In this document: positions 23,135-34,565 of the stretch, piece after piece
Layout of the letters: each line of letters starts with the position of its first letter
How positions within the stretch are numbered: the first letter of the stretch is position 1
Origin: Apostichopus japonicus
Lineage: Eukaryota > Echinodermata > Holothuroidea > Aspidochirotida > Stichopodidae
Length of the DNA: 64,000 nt
Assembly: GCF_037975245.1 (NCBI RefSeq)
Contig: NC_092569.1
Span: 14,962,501 to 15,026,500 of the forward strand
Reading direction: 5' to 3'
Position numbers and translations under genes: made by a program
Notes under the pieces: generated by a model
The model's input: the letters and a program-made list of their open reading frames with translations, nothing else
What the model was told of the DNA's origin: nothing
The model's database searches: none

Positions 23135-24313
23135 GACTTCCATCTTTAATACAAACTCAGTGTGGTCTACTAGCTCTAAAGATATAGAGACGATGCTAAC
23201 ACAAAATGTAGGTAAATGTATGCACGGTTGGTTGTACTATAGTTTGCAATCTTTTTGTAATAACAGTTCTGACTATTGTCCATCTTTTGGAGCCATTTTT
23301 TATAGCTGGGCAAGCATTTTCAGCGATAACCCAATTGATCATAGATGATGTCCTTTTAAATATTTTCACTTTTTTTAAGTATCGATATCAATGTATTCAA
23401 TATCTTGGACTAAATTTAAGAGCCATTCTAGCTAGGAGTTTTTGGAGGTTAACAGGACTATGTTACGCTTGTAAATGATGTTCACCTTAGGATGGGTCCC
23501 ATTTAGGGGTTTCTGTACCCCTTCCCTATATGAGAAATTTTTGTTTGGGTGGGTTAACATGGGGCTGTGATGCAACATGGTTTTCTAACATTTTTCATCA
23601 GTTTTAAGCACAGTCTAAGTTTTAAACCACATTTTGTAGCATGCATGTATTATTAAATGTCAGTCATTTAGAAGAAATCCCCTTCACTTTCCTTTTCCCC
23701 ACCCCATCCCCCTCTCCATCCCCCTCCCCATCCCCACTTAACGATTACGATTATTAAAAACATGGGCAATTTTAGTCGTGAACGTCCTTCAAAACACTGC
23801 TGACCGCCAGCCAATCAGTTGTTCTGGCTGAAAGGTACAAGACTTAAAACTGGGAAAAATCTTGAGCAGTCATAATCTTAATTTATACACAGGGACACTG
23901 CAGCCCAACATAATCCCAAGATTTAGTTGTCCATGTCATGACCAGCAAATGACCAGCAAGTTGAGTCGGTTCACGATCGGCTGAGTGTATAGCCGGTTTA
24001 TTTTAGACAAATGAAGAAAGCTAGAATGGCTTGGCTACTACTGTACGTGTGACGTCAGAAACTAATTGCATATAAATATACTTGTCAAAATAGATATTCA
24101 ATTACATATCTCGGCAACAGAACAAGATTCAACAAACCATGAAGACGGAAGTTGGGGCAACAATTTTCTTTGGTCCAACGTTTGACCGGGAACGATTCGA
24201 ATGTTCGGAATCAAGAGTTCGATGTAGAGATTGTAATTGACCCTTTAAAGCCCTTGAGAAAGTGTTGCTTGAATTTTCACTTCTTCTGTTTTACTTTTTC
24301 TTTGTTTTAACAG
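23135..24313. other. End of large intron, no gene seen
   Basis: No exon recognised. It ends with a good acceptor: the T-rich TTTACTTTTTCTTTGTTTTAACAG before 24314 (polypyrimidine tract at about 24287-24309). Confidence 0.5.
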
Positions 24314-24498
24314 CTCCGAAAACCATCCAAGTTCGTCGGCTACCACACATCATCCTCATGACAACTCAAGTTCGTCCCAACAAAACCCTCAGCTTGTGAG
24401 AGGGGTATCGAGTGATTTATATAGGACCCTGGATCGCCGGATAGAGATGGAGAGACGGATAAGGACCGAAACCATGTCCACCAGGGTGGATTCTAGAG
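24314..24498 (+). CDS. Internal exon of the plus-strand gene
   Basis: The acceptor TTTTAACAG|CTCCG and donor TCTAGAG|GTAACG bound a 185-base exon. Only one frame is open: one base completes a codon, then 61 codons, then one base (entry phase 2, exit phase 1). It encodes a Ser/His/Gln-rich start (SENHPSSSATTHHPHDNSSS) and a charged helix-like end (SDLYRTLDRRIEMERRIRTE). It joins exon 27019 exactly: G plus GC gives Gly. It does not join exon 4026-5120 (phase 0), so another exon must lie between if they are one gene. The last 40 bases and the donor are the first copy of a 128-bp satellite, which is highly unusual. Family not recognised. Confidence 0.7.
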
Positions 24499-25235
24499 GT
24501 AACGGGTTACTCTCTGTGGGAGAAATATTCAAATTCAACCATGCATTATCAATAAGTACCCATGGAATGTGGTTGAGATCCGTGTTATAAGGACCGAAAC
24601 CCTGTCCACCAGGGTGGATTCTAGAGGTAACGGGTTACTCTCTGTGGGAGAAATATTCAAATTCAACCATGCATTACCAATAAGTACCCATGGAATGTGG
24701 TCGAGATCCGTGTTATAAGGACCGAAACCATGTCCACCAGGGTAGATTCTAGAGGTAACGGGTTAATCTCTGTGGGAGAAATATTCAAATTCAACCATGC
24801 ATTACCAATAAGTACCCATGGAATATGGTTGAGATCCCTGTTATAAGGACCAAAACCATGTCCACCAGGGTGGATTCTAGAGGTAATGGGTAATACTCTC
24901 TATGGGAGAATTATTCAAATTCAACCATGCATTACCAATAATTACCCATGGAATGTGGTCGAGATCCGTGTTATAAGGACCGAAACCATGTCCACCAGGG
25001 TGGATTCTAGAGGTAACGGGTTACTCTCTGTGGGAGAAATATTCAAATTCAACTATGCATTACCAATAATTACCCATGGAATGTGGTTGAGATCCATGTT
25101 ATAAGGACCGAAACCATGTCCACCAGGGTGGATTCTAGAGGTAATGGGTAATACTCTCTATGGGAGAACTATTCAAATTCAACCATGCATTACCAATAAT
25201 TACCCATGCAATGTGATAGCGGAGATCCGTGTTAT
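24459..25235 (+). repeat. 128-bp satellite spanning exon end and splice donor (6 copies)
   Basis: Units start with ATAAGGACCGAAACC at 24459, 24587, 24715, 24843, 24973 and 25101 (spacing 128, 128, 128, 130, 128). Each contains the 40-base exon end (CCAGGGTGGATTCTAGAG) and a GT donor (24499, 24627, 24755, 24883, 25013, 25141), then intron sequence 'GAGAAATATTCAAATTC'. Copies are about 95% alike by eye. Since 128 is not a multiple of 3, and reading through the first donor hits a stop by 24590, later donors would truncate the protein. Confidence 0.95.
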
Positions 25236-27018
25236 TATACGGTTCCTCTAAAACAGTTAAAGAAAGAACTTCATGACTGAAGCAAGGGGGGGGGGGGGGG
25301 ACGGGAGAGTGTATCTTCACTCAGGTAGTAAGGATTTTATTAGACATGTAATTCTAGTTTAGGCCTGTTTATGTTTCTTATTTTATATTGTTTTATATTT
25401 TTGTGTAAATTAATTTACTGCATTGCATTTCTGTACCTTTTCATATTTATATTCGAATACTCTGTGACTTTTTTCTGCAAACGTGCCAAGTTCCAGCTTG
25501 GGATTTCATTAATTATGACTTTCTATAATTTAAATTTAAATAAGCTAGATGTACACAGTACCAGTGTTTTTTCTCGGAGGTATCGGATTGAAGGTTAAAT
25601 GTGGGGATGGGACAGAAACTTTGAGAGATATTTATATGGATATATCTGACTGTGAATTTAACCACGACTCAAAAAAACATCCCTACATAATTTAAACCCA
25701 GGGGCACTCTCTTATCACCGAAATTGGATAAAAGTTAACTTTTTATTAACAAAAGGGGCACAAGATTGAAGAAGGTTTTATGTAAAGGTTTTGTCACAAA
25801 TTTGCAAAAATATCGATTATCCCATAGTTTGACATTGTGGCAACAATATGTATAGAAGTTCATTGATTGTGTTTGGGGCCCATCAGTCTAGTTCTTACAA
25901 AAATCATCTCTTTTCCCATCAGTTTAGATCAGTAATTAAAGTCAACCTTAAAAGCAACTCAGTTCAAAGGTTCCATCATTAATTATGATAGATAACTGGA
26001 AAGAAACTCAATAACCATGTTTGTACTTTTAATTCTAATTTTTTGGGGGCTGGGGGGGGGGGTTGAGTTTATTTCAAAAGTGATTTTCCCATAATGAATT
26101 CGAATGCATATGGATTGTTACTGATATTGAATAAATCAAGAAATATTTAAAATTTTCTATATACTGTAGCTAAGATACCCAGCTCTAAAAGAGCGGTTCA
26201 GAGATTTTTCATTATTATAGATAAGTGGAAAGAAATTAAATATTAACCACGTCTGTAAGATTTAATCTTTTGGGGGGGGGGGATTCAGGGGGAAGGAGCT
26301 GATTTTCAAAAGTGATTTTTTATAACCTGTTAATCATCTATGAGTATATACTTTGCTAAACTTTTTTTTAAACTTTTTTCTTTCCCCTGATTATTTGTAT
26401 TGTATTGTAATTTTTTTGTGATAAAACAAATAAATAAACAAACAAACAAATGTGAAATAAGACTTGATGAGATCTGCTCCTTTGAGGTTAAAATGGTGCT
26501 GACATTGATTCCTCAGTACCGTTTATAACTTCTTGTAACTCAAACTAAACATGTTCTTTTTAAACTTTAAAATGCCAACAGAGCACTACTGGATGACATT
26601 CAACAGCTTTTGTTCTTGAACAAGTTTGCAATGCATTCGAAACATGTAATATTTGACAGTTCTCGTGAAAGCCCCATTGAGTATTTGAAAGCCCCATTTG
26701 AAAGCCCCATTTGAGCCTACATTGCCCCATTGAGTTTCTTCTTGCATCTGTGGCACTGACCTAATTGTCTTTGAGTTAGACTTAGTAGTTCAGTCACTTT
26801 ACTTGACTTTACTTATTTTAATTTTAATGAACTTTAATTATATTAATTCAAGCAAATGTGGCTTGATGATGGTGATGATGTAATAGTTAGCTTTGCTCTC
26901 AAGCCTTGTATAAGTAGGAACATCAATGATTATGATAGTTTGCTTTAGCAATATGAAACAAGTTTTGCATATACTGTACCTGTAATACCACTAGTCATTT
27001 CTGGTCTGTGATTTGCAG
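25236..27018. other. Intron, no gene seen
   Basis: Contains several G-runs (25276-25290, 26044-26062, 26272-26281) within two similar stretches near 25970-26100 and 26200-26330 (ATAACTGGAAAGAAA, TGATTTTC blocks), so probably a diverged duplication. A tetranucleotide-like AAATAAACAAAC tract is at 26427-26450, and GAAAGCCCCATT is repeated at 26668-26710. Confidence 0.55.
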
Positions 27019-27330
27019 GCATGTTTGGTGAAGACTTTCCCCCGGTGGATATCTCGACACCCCGCAACTGCTTTCGTCCGGGGAGCAGACAGCCTCACTT
27101 CCAGAAAAACGAACACTCGTTTGTCACTACATCGTATCGTTATGGCAACCCCAAAGAATACGGCGCCCCTTTGACCAGTATCTCCGGGAGTAACACTAGC
27201 ACCAACTCTACACTACAGGGTTCTCGTGTGGGAATAACATCGCGGGAAAAACAGACCAGACCTTTGCCCCAGAAAAATGTCCGGATGAGAAATGGTACTA
27301 GTTATTCAGGAGGCATGGAAAGGAATAGAG
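27019..27330 (+). CDS. Internal exon of the plus-strand gene
   Basis: Bounded by acceptor GATTTGCAG|GCATG and donor AATAGAG|GTAATGG: 312 bases, entering and leaving in phase 1. It encodes about 104 residues starting MFGEDFPPVDISTPRNCFRP. A central aromatic stretch (HSFVTTSYRYGNPKEYGAPL) is followed by Ser/Thr-rich then basic sequence. No known domain is evident. Short aromatic or proline segments of this kind are seen in several microtubule- or cilia-linked proteins, but that is a loose impression, not an assignment. Balanced base composition contrasts with AT-rich flanks, supporting coding. Joins exon 28802 exactly (G plus GT gives Gly). Confidence 0.8.
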
Positions 27331-28411
27331 GTAATGGTTATTAATTATTTGTTTAATTTAGGGATATTTCATACTTGCATAAATATGCATATTCATTACA
27401 TGCATTTAAATGCACCAAATGCAAAAGTGAATTCTGCATCAAGACATGCATAGCCATGGTTCGATGTTATGAATTACGGTTCCCAGTACATTCTTTTATT
27501 TTCACCATGAATGAACTGAATGATTTGGTATGGAGATCCCTCCATTAGTAAAGCCACCCGATTGCTACATGGCTGCACTGCCCCCTATATACACTGAGTT
27601 TCGATTGGTTCTTCAAAGTTTGTTGGTGCAGTGAACTGTGGAAGGCCAAAAGGTGCAGAAACTTGCTCTAAAAGTCCTGATTAAGTTATCAGTTGAAGTA
27701 ACCGCCATGTTACTGCATATAACAAACAAAAAAGGGGAAGTTAGCATTTCTACCCTCCATCTACTAATTATTGCAATCACCATGCCCCTCCCGGGGCCCC
27801 TCATTGCCCTTTTCAACCTCTTACAATAATACTATACAATATTATTATGAACACAACCGAGCATTCACCCCATTGATGAACTGACCCATTACCTGGGTCA
27901 GTTCATCAGATGCAATATAAATAAAACCCATTGGAAAAAACAATAAAATGTTTGTGGCCTCAAAGGACAAATGGTGTTGAATGTCATTTAGTGGTGCTAC
28001 ATGTTGTTTAAATGTGACATTTAAAGCACAAGGTTGGATTGATTTATTATAATTTATAGAACAATGGATTAAAATTTAATATTTAGACCTGAGCAGAGCC
28101 GATGGCATCGTGTCTGAAGCCTTAAAGGAGCATTCCATAGTCTTAGCATGTTTTAAAGGTGAATATCCTGAAAACTTTCATAGATATAGAAACAATAACC
28201 AGCCCGCAAATTGTTCATTTTGCTTGGACTGTGACATGTCACAAGTAAACCTTTACCTAAGGTCATCCTTAAGTCAAAGTACAGAACCAATCCCCACTTC
28301 CCAATTCACAAACCAGAGAAGAATTTAGAGACCACTTTTAAAACAACACTCAAAAGTATGATAAATGCTTTTCAAAAAAGGGTTTAATTTTTATGAATGT
28401 TTGTTTTAGTC
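27331..28411. other. Intron, no gene seen
   Basis: Contains at 28116-28133 a CTTAAAGGAGCATTCCA terminus of the second TTAA family (compare 7470-7482 and 29620-29636); its other end was not found. Confidence 0.5.
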
Positions 28412-28787
28412 AGAGGGCGTTGTGGTCAAGTGGTTAAGGCAGTGGACTTGTGATCTAAGGATTACAGGTTCGAGCCCTGGCCAGGACATTGCGTTGTGTT
28501 CTTGGGCAAGGCACTTTATCTCCATTGCCTCTCTTCACCCAGGTGTATAAATGGGGACTTGCGAAGTGACTTGTAAATATAGTTGCGTGCGCCGGTTTGT
28601 GGCTGCACCCTATTGGAAGTCCTCCAGGGGACAAGTGGCTGTGGTGCCCCAGGAGAGATTGATTGAATTGTGCACACTTTGGTGTGTAGGTGTGACAAGT
28701 TACCAATGACCAGGGTTAAGTACAGCGCGGCGAGACTTTAATATTATAAGTTGCGCTACATAAGAACTGTTAATTATTATCATTTTT
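28412..28787 (+). mobile_element. tRNA-derived SINE, family C, next to last splice acceptor
   Basis: Head GTTGTGGTCAAGTGGTTAAG (box A) and ACAGGTTCGAGCCCTGGCC (box B), then a body 'CTTGGGCAAGGCACTTTATC', 'CACCCAGGTGTATAAATGGG', and a 3' end 'GCGCTACATAAGAACTG' with a TTATTATCA tail. This body style is common in invertebrate deuterostome SINEs. It is full-length-looking and fairly intact. It ends about 15 bases before the exon at 28802, so it lies where the branch point of the last intron would be. Confidence 0.85.
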
Positions 28788-28801
28788 TGCTTTTCTTTCA
28801 G

Positions 28802-28941
28802 GTTACTTATACGCAGATGCCATGCCGGGAGCTACACACGCATTCCAACAGAGGTTGATAGAGATCGCCAACCTGGAAGGAGAGACGATACGTTACGAAA
28901 GAACGAGAAAGGTGAAAAAGAAAGGGAAGCAGGACAAGTGA
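28802..28941 (+). CDS. Terminal exon of the plus-strand gene
   Basis: Acceptor TGCTTTTCTTTCAG|GTTAC and stop TGA at 28939-28941. It encodes YLYADAMPGATHAFQQRLIE, then a short charged helix (IANLEGETIRYE) and a very basic end (KVKKKGKQDK). The frame continues from exon 27019-27330 without interruption. The helical ATHAFQQRLIEIANLE segment looks like the most conserved part of the protein by composition, yet I cannot name the family. With all supported exons the protein is at least about 570 residues. A clear poly(A) signal was not seen close to the stop; AATAAA at 29724-29729 is the first noted downstream. Confidence 0.8.
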
Positions 28942-30640
28942 ATGTTTGAATATCTCGATACATTCAAAATGCCAAAGCCTTCTCGTGGCATTCAAAATGA
29001 AATCTGTGAAGTGAATGCTTACATGTCGGACAGGAATCATTCCATAGCTGGAAGATAAATGTCGGTGTTCCTCTTGCCTAAAATCAGCTTTAAGGTTACG
29101 TGACGTCAGAGAAACAGTATTAGAGCTTTCTTTATAATAATGATGTTTGTATAAATTTAATTGGATGACTTTAGACACATAGTTAAGTTTGATATTTTGG
29201 AGACCATTTATAAACTGCTGCTATCAGTGCAGGATATATTTCAATACCGCTTTTTATTTTTTTGTCAAAATTGCCCTTTAAAACATCTGAGGCTCATCAA
29301 TTAAAGTGGCTGAAGTATTAAGTTTAACACAGACATTGAGGTCAGTTCCTCATATGCAACATGTATTAAACTCAATAGCCAAATATAAGATTTTTCATGA
29401 TTGCAGATGAACATGTTTCAACAAACAGAGCACCAATTTGGCAAAGACAAATGTCGTTGAATGTCTTCTTACTTGTACAAAACATGCTCTGTTACACATA
29501 TGACCATTTTCAAAGTACATGTTTTGTTTGAGTAATTTGAATAATTGATAAAGTAATGGATAAAACAGCAACATTTCACTCTGTACTTAATAAGGACAGA
29601 TGTCGTCATTAATTTGGCCTTAAAGGAGCACTCCAGAGGTTTTAATGTATCTTAAAACTGGAATAGCTATGGAAACAATACAAGTTGAAAAAAGAAAAAA
29701 TTAAGTCACTAAAGTCAAAAAGTAATAAAGTCAAATAAGTTAACAAAAATAAGTCAACATATAAGAATAGCTATGGAAACATGACTAATTAATTTCTTTC
29801 AACAACCTGTTTTACTATCAAAATACTGTATGTGTATATAAAAGTTAGAGGGCCTGAAGTTTCAATCCTAGCAGGACCTTCTTCAAAAGTCAAACTGAAA
29901 TGAAAACAGATAAAGTCCCTCTTCCTGGGTATTAATGTATCCTTAATCTGTTTAAGTTTTGGTCTACCTTGTGAAGAAAATCCTGCTAGGCTCTGTTTCT
30001 TACATATTAATCTACACAGGTTTCAACAGTAGATATATATTGCAGTTTGTATACAGTTTTCTCTCTCTCCACCTCCACCTCTCTCTTTCTTTCTCTCTCT
30101 GCTATTAAAGACTGGAAAATGAAAAACAATAAATAACATTATAAAATAACACTTATGTTAACAGACAATTAGTTGCCAAATTTTAAGATCCTGCACAAAA
30201 TTGTGCAAAATTTTCCATTTGCAGGGTTTCCTACCGACTGGAGGGTTTTTCCCCCATCTGCCCAGCCGCTTCGGTTACATAAGACTATATACTGTCTGTC
30301 GGTTATTTTTACCACACAAAATCTTTAGAGCATTGTTGGCTTAAAAAGAATGTGTTTATTAAATATGATGTGAAATACCAACTGATGGTAACTCTGTATG
30401 TATAGATATGCTGAAACACAACAAAAGCCTCTTGTGATTGGTATGCATGCATGCACTGATTATTCATGAGCATCTATTGCAATCATAACCATGTACTAGT
30501 ACGGAAGCTTAAAAATGCCATCAACATAAGAAAACTTTGCCCCAATATTAAGTCAACAGTTTTCAGTAAATTGTTTAGATAACAAGATAATATCTTATCC
30601 AAAAAACAGGAAAATGTAGGATTGCTCAGTTGCTCAAACT
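28942..30640. other. 3' UTR and intergenic, no further gene seen
   Basis: The proximal part is presumably 3' UTR. A 'CTTAAAGGAGCACTCCA' terminus of the TTAA family lies at 29620-29636. A CT-rich stretch is at 30058-30102. Confidence 0.5.
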
Positions 30641-31270
30641 GAGCAATTGAACATTTTTCTGCAAAATATTAATTGACAACTTATCATATCTCGTCAATTC
30701 AACATTTGTCTGCAAATTCTTAATTGTTCACTTCATTCCATCTGAGCAATTGAACAATTTTCTGCAAACTGTTTAATTGACAACTTATCATATCTCGTCG
30801 ATTCAACATTTGTCTGCAAAATTCTTAATTGTTCACTTCATTCCAACTAAGCAATTGAACAATTTTTTGCAAACTGTTTAATTGACAACTTATCATATCT
30901 CGTCGATTCAACATTTGTCTGCAAATGTTTAATTGTTCACTTCATTCCAACTGGGCAATTGAACAATTTTCTGCAAAATATTTAATCGACAACTTATCAT
31001 ATCTCGTCGATTCAACATTTGTCTGCAAAATGCTTAATTGTTCACTTCATTCCAACTGAGCAATTGAACAATTTTCTGCAAAATGTTTAATTGACAACTT
31101 ATCATATCTCGTCAATTCAACATTTGTCTGCCAAATGCTTAATTGTTCACTTCATTCCATCTGAGCAATTGAACAATATTTTGCAAAATATTTAATTGAC
31201 AACTTATCATATCTCGTCAATTCAACATTTGTCTGCAAAATGTTTAATTGTTCACTTCATTCCAACTGGG
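30641..31270. repeat. ~104-bp satellite, 6 copies
   Basis: The anchor GCAATTGAACA recurs at 30643, 30746, 30851, 30955, 31060 and 31165. Each unit holds 'TTGACAACTTATCATATCTC', 'ATTCAACATTTGTCTGCAAA' and 'AATTGTTCACTTCATTCCA'. Copies are very similar, which suggests recent expansion or homogenisation. Confidence 0.95.
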
Positions 31271-31480
31271 GGATCATATTTGGTATGAGGAGAGTTACTG
31301 TTGACAAGAAGGGCTCATACTTGGTAAGAGTGGACCATACTGGGTAATAGGGATCCCATAATGCATAAGAAGGGCCCTAGTTGGTAAGAGAGCATTGCAC
31401 TGGGTCAGAGGGCATTATGCTGGGCAAGGGCCGGGGATCATATTGGGTAAAAAGGACCATGCTTGGTAAGAGAGTATGGG
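31268..31480 (-). repeat. Short block of the 80-bp repeat, inverse orientation
   Basis: Phrases GGATCATA..TTGGTA, TTGGTAAGAGAGCATTGCAC and TGGGTCAGAGG are the reverse complement of the array at 33120-34140 (GTGCAATGCTCTCTTACCAA). It directly abuts the 104-bp satellite. Confidence 0.8.
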
Positions 31481-32223
31481 AGGACAGTATAGAATGGTAA
31501 TAGCATGCATAGGAAATTTTCCCAACCAGCTGAATTCTATTGGTGTGACTGAGTTTGATCACAAAGTGCCATCTCCAGTGGTAGCAGCATAAAGCAGCTT
31601 TCTGACTTTGGTCAGAAATTTTTTCCAAAACTTTTATGATGATCGCTTAAAATGAGATTGCAATTAACCAAATGAAGAAATCCTGCTTGATGTATTTCAC
31701 CGAAATGAATTGTAATCGAGTGAGTAGTTAAATGAATTTGACTCAATCATGGACATTTTGTTGGCCTGATACAAAATGCTTTTCAGAGTTGTACTAGAAC
31801 ACACTTAAAAGTAAATTTAATTTTTTCTTCTCGGATTTTGCTTTTTCACTAATTGATATGAAATTTGACTAAATAAACTAAGGTGTTATGACTTTGTTAT
31901 CAGATTTTACTACCGACTCGCATAGATACAGTTCTAAATTTGCAAACTCAGAGAGCTGCTTTATTAATTAAAAGACATGTGCATAGTTCTAAAGCAAATG
32001 CATAAAAAACTAGAGGCATACAACAAACCTGAGTGCTGTTATACTATTGGCTTTCAGTGAATACATGTGGCAATTACGGGAATGCGAAACAAAAAGAAAT
32101 TTTGTGCCATGATTGCGCAGTATTGGGGGTTTTTTTAGTGTTAAATATAGATTGCCATATAAGGTTGGGAAACCAGTACCAACAATACCTCATACAGAGG
32201 GACTATTTTGGCTGCCAGGGTTA
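31481..32223. other. No gene seen
   Basis: Unique sequence without supported features. Confidence 0.5.
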
Positions 32224-32231
32224 CTTTTAGC

Positions 32232-32599
32232 CAGTGGCGTAGGAAGGTACATTTGAGTGGGGGGGCTGAAGACTGATGGCCGGCCTGGGGGAGGGGTCTA
32301 AGGGGAGGGGGTGTCCCCTTCCCCTTTGGAATTTTTTGCATTTCCAGGTGGCCTTAGATGCAATTTGGTGCAATATAGCACACTTCAACACCCACTCCAT
32401 TTTGTAAACTTAATTTTGTATTTTTACCTGGCCTTAGATGCAATTTGGTGCTCCAAATGAGATTTTTTTTTCTCATTTGGAAATGAAAAAGGGGTTTTCT
32501 GACTCGCGAACCGGGGGGGGCGGAATGATAATTCCGCCCCTCCACATTTTTCACTGGGGGTCTGGCGCCCCCCCAGCCCCCCCGGTTCCTACGCCCTTG
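32232..32599 (+). mobile_element. hAT-like MITE (CAGTGGCGTAGGA ends)
   Basis: Begins CAGTGGCGTAGGAA and ends TTCCTACGCCCTTG, with a perfect 8-bp target duplication CTTTTAGC at 32224-32231 and 32600-32607. Internally it has G-run/C-run blocks near both ends and two similar stretches 'GGCCTTAGATGCAATTTGGT' (32351 and 32430). Non-coding, 368 bp. Confidence 0.9.
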
Positions 32600-32607
32600 C
32601 TTTTAGC

Positions 32608-33119
32608 TCAACAACTAACTGAAAGGCAATAACATCAGCAGACTTCTGTTGTTTTTTTTTTCTTTTCTTTTATATTAATATAAAATGAGTAAACTTAGAA
32701 AGAAAAGAGGTTATGACAATACAAGTTGAAAAATAAAATACAAAAATAAGTCACTGAAATGCTTGGTTCTCTTACTTCATTGAAATGCCTTGTCAATAGA
32801 TGATAGGATCGTTTACACGCAGTGTTTGTTTAACGATCCATTGCTTGCTAAAATTTGTGGGGAAAATGGGTAAATATAGGTAGATTTTAAGCATATCTTG
32901 TACGCACAATATGTCTGTCTTACACAATGTTTGTATATATGAACAATATTTGGTGTAGAAAAACAAATTATATATTTGGATAAACATTGATTGTAGATAT
33001 TGTTTGTATATATGCACTTGAGTGCATTTTTAATTATTTGTTTGTCTTGTTTACTGTTTAGTTTTACATTCCATCCTTAATATATATTGGAATTCAACAT
33101 CATTACTGTTATACGATAC
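32608..33119. other. No gene seen
   Basis: AT-rich; the poly-T/CTTTT stretch near 32652 is the only notable feature. Confidence 0.5.
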
Positions 33120-34140
33120 ACCTCTTAGCCTGGTTCCCTCATACCCAATACGATCCTCTCTTACCAATCATGGTCCCTTTTATCCAGTTGGATCCCCTAT
33201 GTGATCCTCTCTTACCCAGTATGATCCCCTGGCCCAGTTTAATCCCCTCTGACCCAGTGCAATGCTCTCTTACCAAGTATAGTCTTTTTTGCTCTGTATG
33301 ATCCCCTTGCCCAGTATAATCGCCTGTGACCCAGTGAAATGCTCTGTAACCAAGTATGGTCCTTGTTTTTGCACCCAGTATGATCCCTGGCCCAATATAA
33401 TCCCCTCTGACCCAGTGCAATGCTCTCCTACCAAGTATGGTCCTTTTTTTTAACCCAGTATGATCCCCTCTGACCCAGTGCAAAGCTTTCATACCAAGTA
33501 TGGTCCGTTTTTTTACCCAGTATGATCCCCTGGCCGAGTTTAATCCCTTCTATCCCAGTGCAATGCTTTCATAACAAGTATGGTCCTTTTTTCTTTACCC
33601 AGTATGAACCCCTGGCCCAGTATAATCCCCTCTGACCCAGTGCAATGCTCTCTTACCAAGTATGGTCCTTTGTTTTACCCAGCATGATCCTCGGCCCTTG
33701 CCCAGTTTAATCCCCTCTGACCAAGTGCAATGCTCTCTTACCAAGTATGGTCCTTTTTTTCTACCTAGTATGATCCCTTGCCCAGTATAATCCCCTCTAT
33801 CCCAGTGTAATGCTTTCATACCAAGTATGATCCGTTTTTTTACCCAGTATGGTCCCCTGGCCCAGTATAATCCCCTCTATCCCAGTGCAATGCTTTCATA
33901 CCAAGTATGGTCGGTTTTTTACCCAGTATGATCCCCTTGCCCAGTATAGTCCCTTAGACCCTGTGCATTGCTCTCTTACCAACTATGGTCCTTCTTATGC
34001 ATTATGTGATCCCCATTACCCAGTATGGTCCCCTCCTATCAAGTATGAGCCCTTCTTATATTGAGTAACTCCTCTCATACTAAGTATGATCCCCGCTTTC
34101 CCAGTTTGATCCCTCTTACCCATTACGATACCTACCACAC
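33120..34140 (+). repeat. ~80-bp satellite (GATCCCCTGGCCCAG unit), about 12 copies
   Basis: Units contain CCCAGTATGATCCCCTGGC, 'CCCAGTATAATCCCCTCT', 'CCCAGTGCAATGCTCTCTTA' and 'CCAAGTATGGTCC' plus a T-run. Anchors at about 33525, 33607, 33687, 33771, 33850 and 33930 give a period near 80. The edges are more degenerate. Overlapping open frames are by-products. Confidence 0.95.
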
Positions 34141-34565
34141 TTACAGGTAAATAGTCATGAGCTGATGAGGCTGGCTTTAAACTCTGCACATTGAACAGAA
34201 AGACTTCATTGACTCAGTGCGTTGCTCAGTATGGGCAACCATACAGTTATCCGGCATATATGGTTATGAATAGGTAACCAGCTACCATATAGACTAGTTG
34301 TGACATGTAACCAGCTATAAGGTTATGAAAGGTACCCAGTGACCACATGGTCATGACATTTCACCAGCTATCATAATGGTTATGAAAAATAATCAGTTAG
34401 GCCTACCACCTGATGATAAAAAGGTAACCAGCTAATATATAATTATGAACGGTGACAGGATGTAAGTTGGTTTAGAAAGGTAACCAGCAACCATATTAAT
34501 ATGAGAGGTACACTGCTACCATATAGCTTGAGAGGTAACCAGCTATGCTCTAAGCGCAATTTCAG
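34141..34565. repeat. Degenerate ~40-bp repeat (GGTAACCAGCTA)
   Basis: About ten diverged copies of 'GGTAACCAGCTACCATATA' with 'GGTTATGAAA' between them. Confidence 0.75.
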
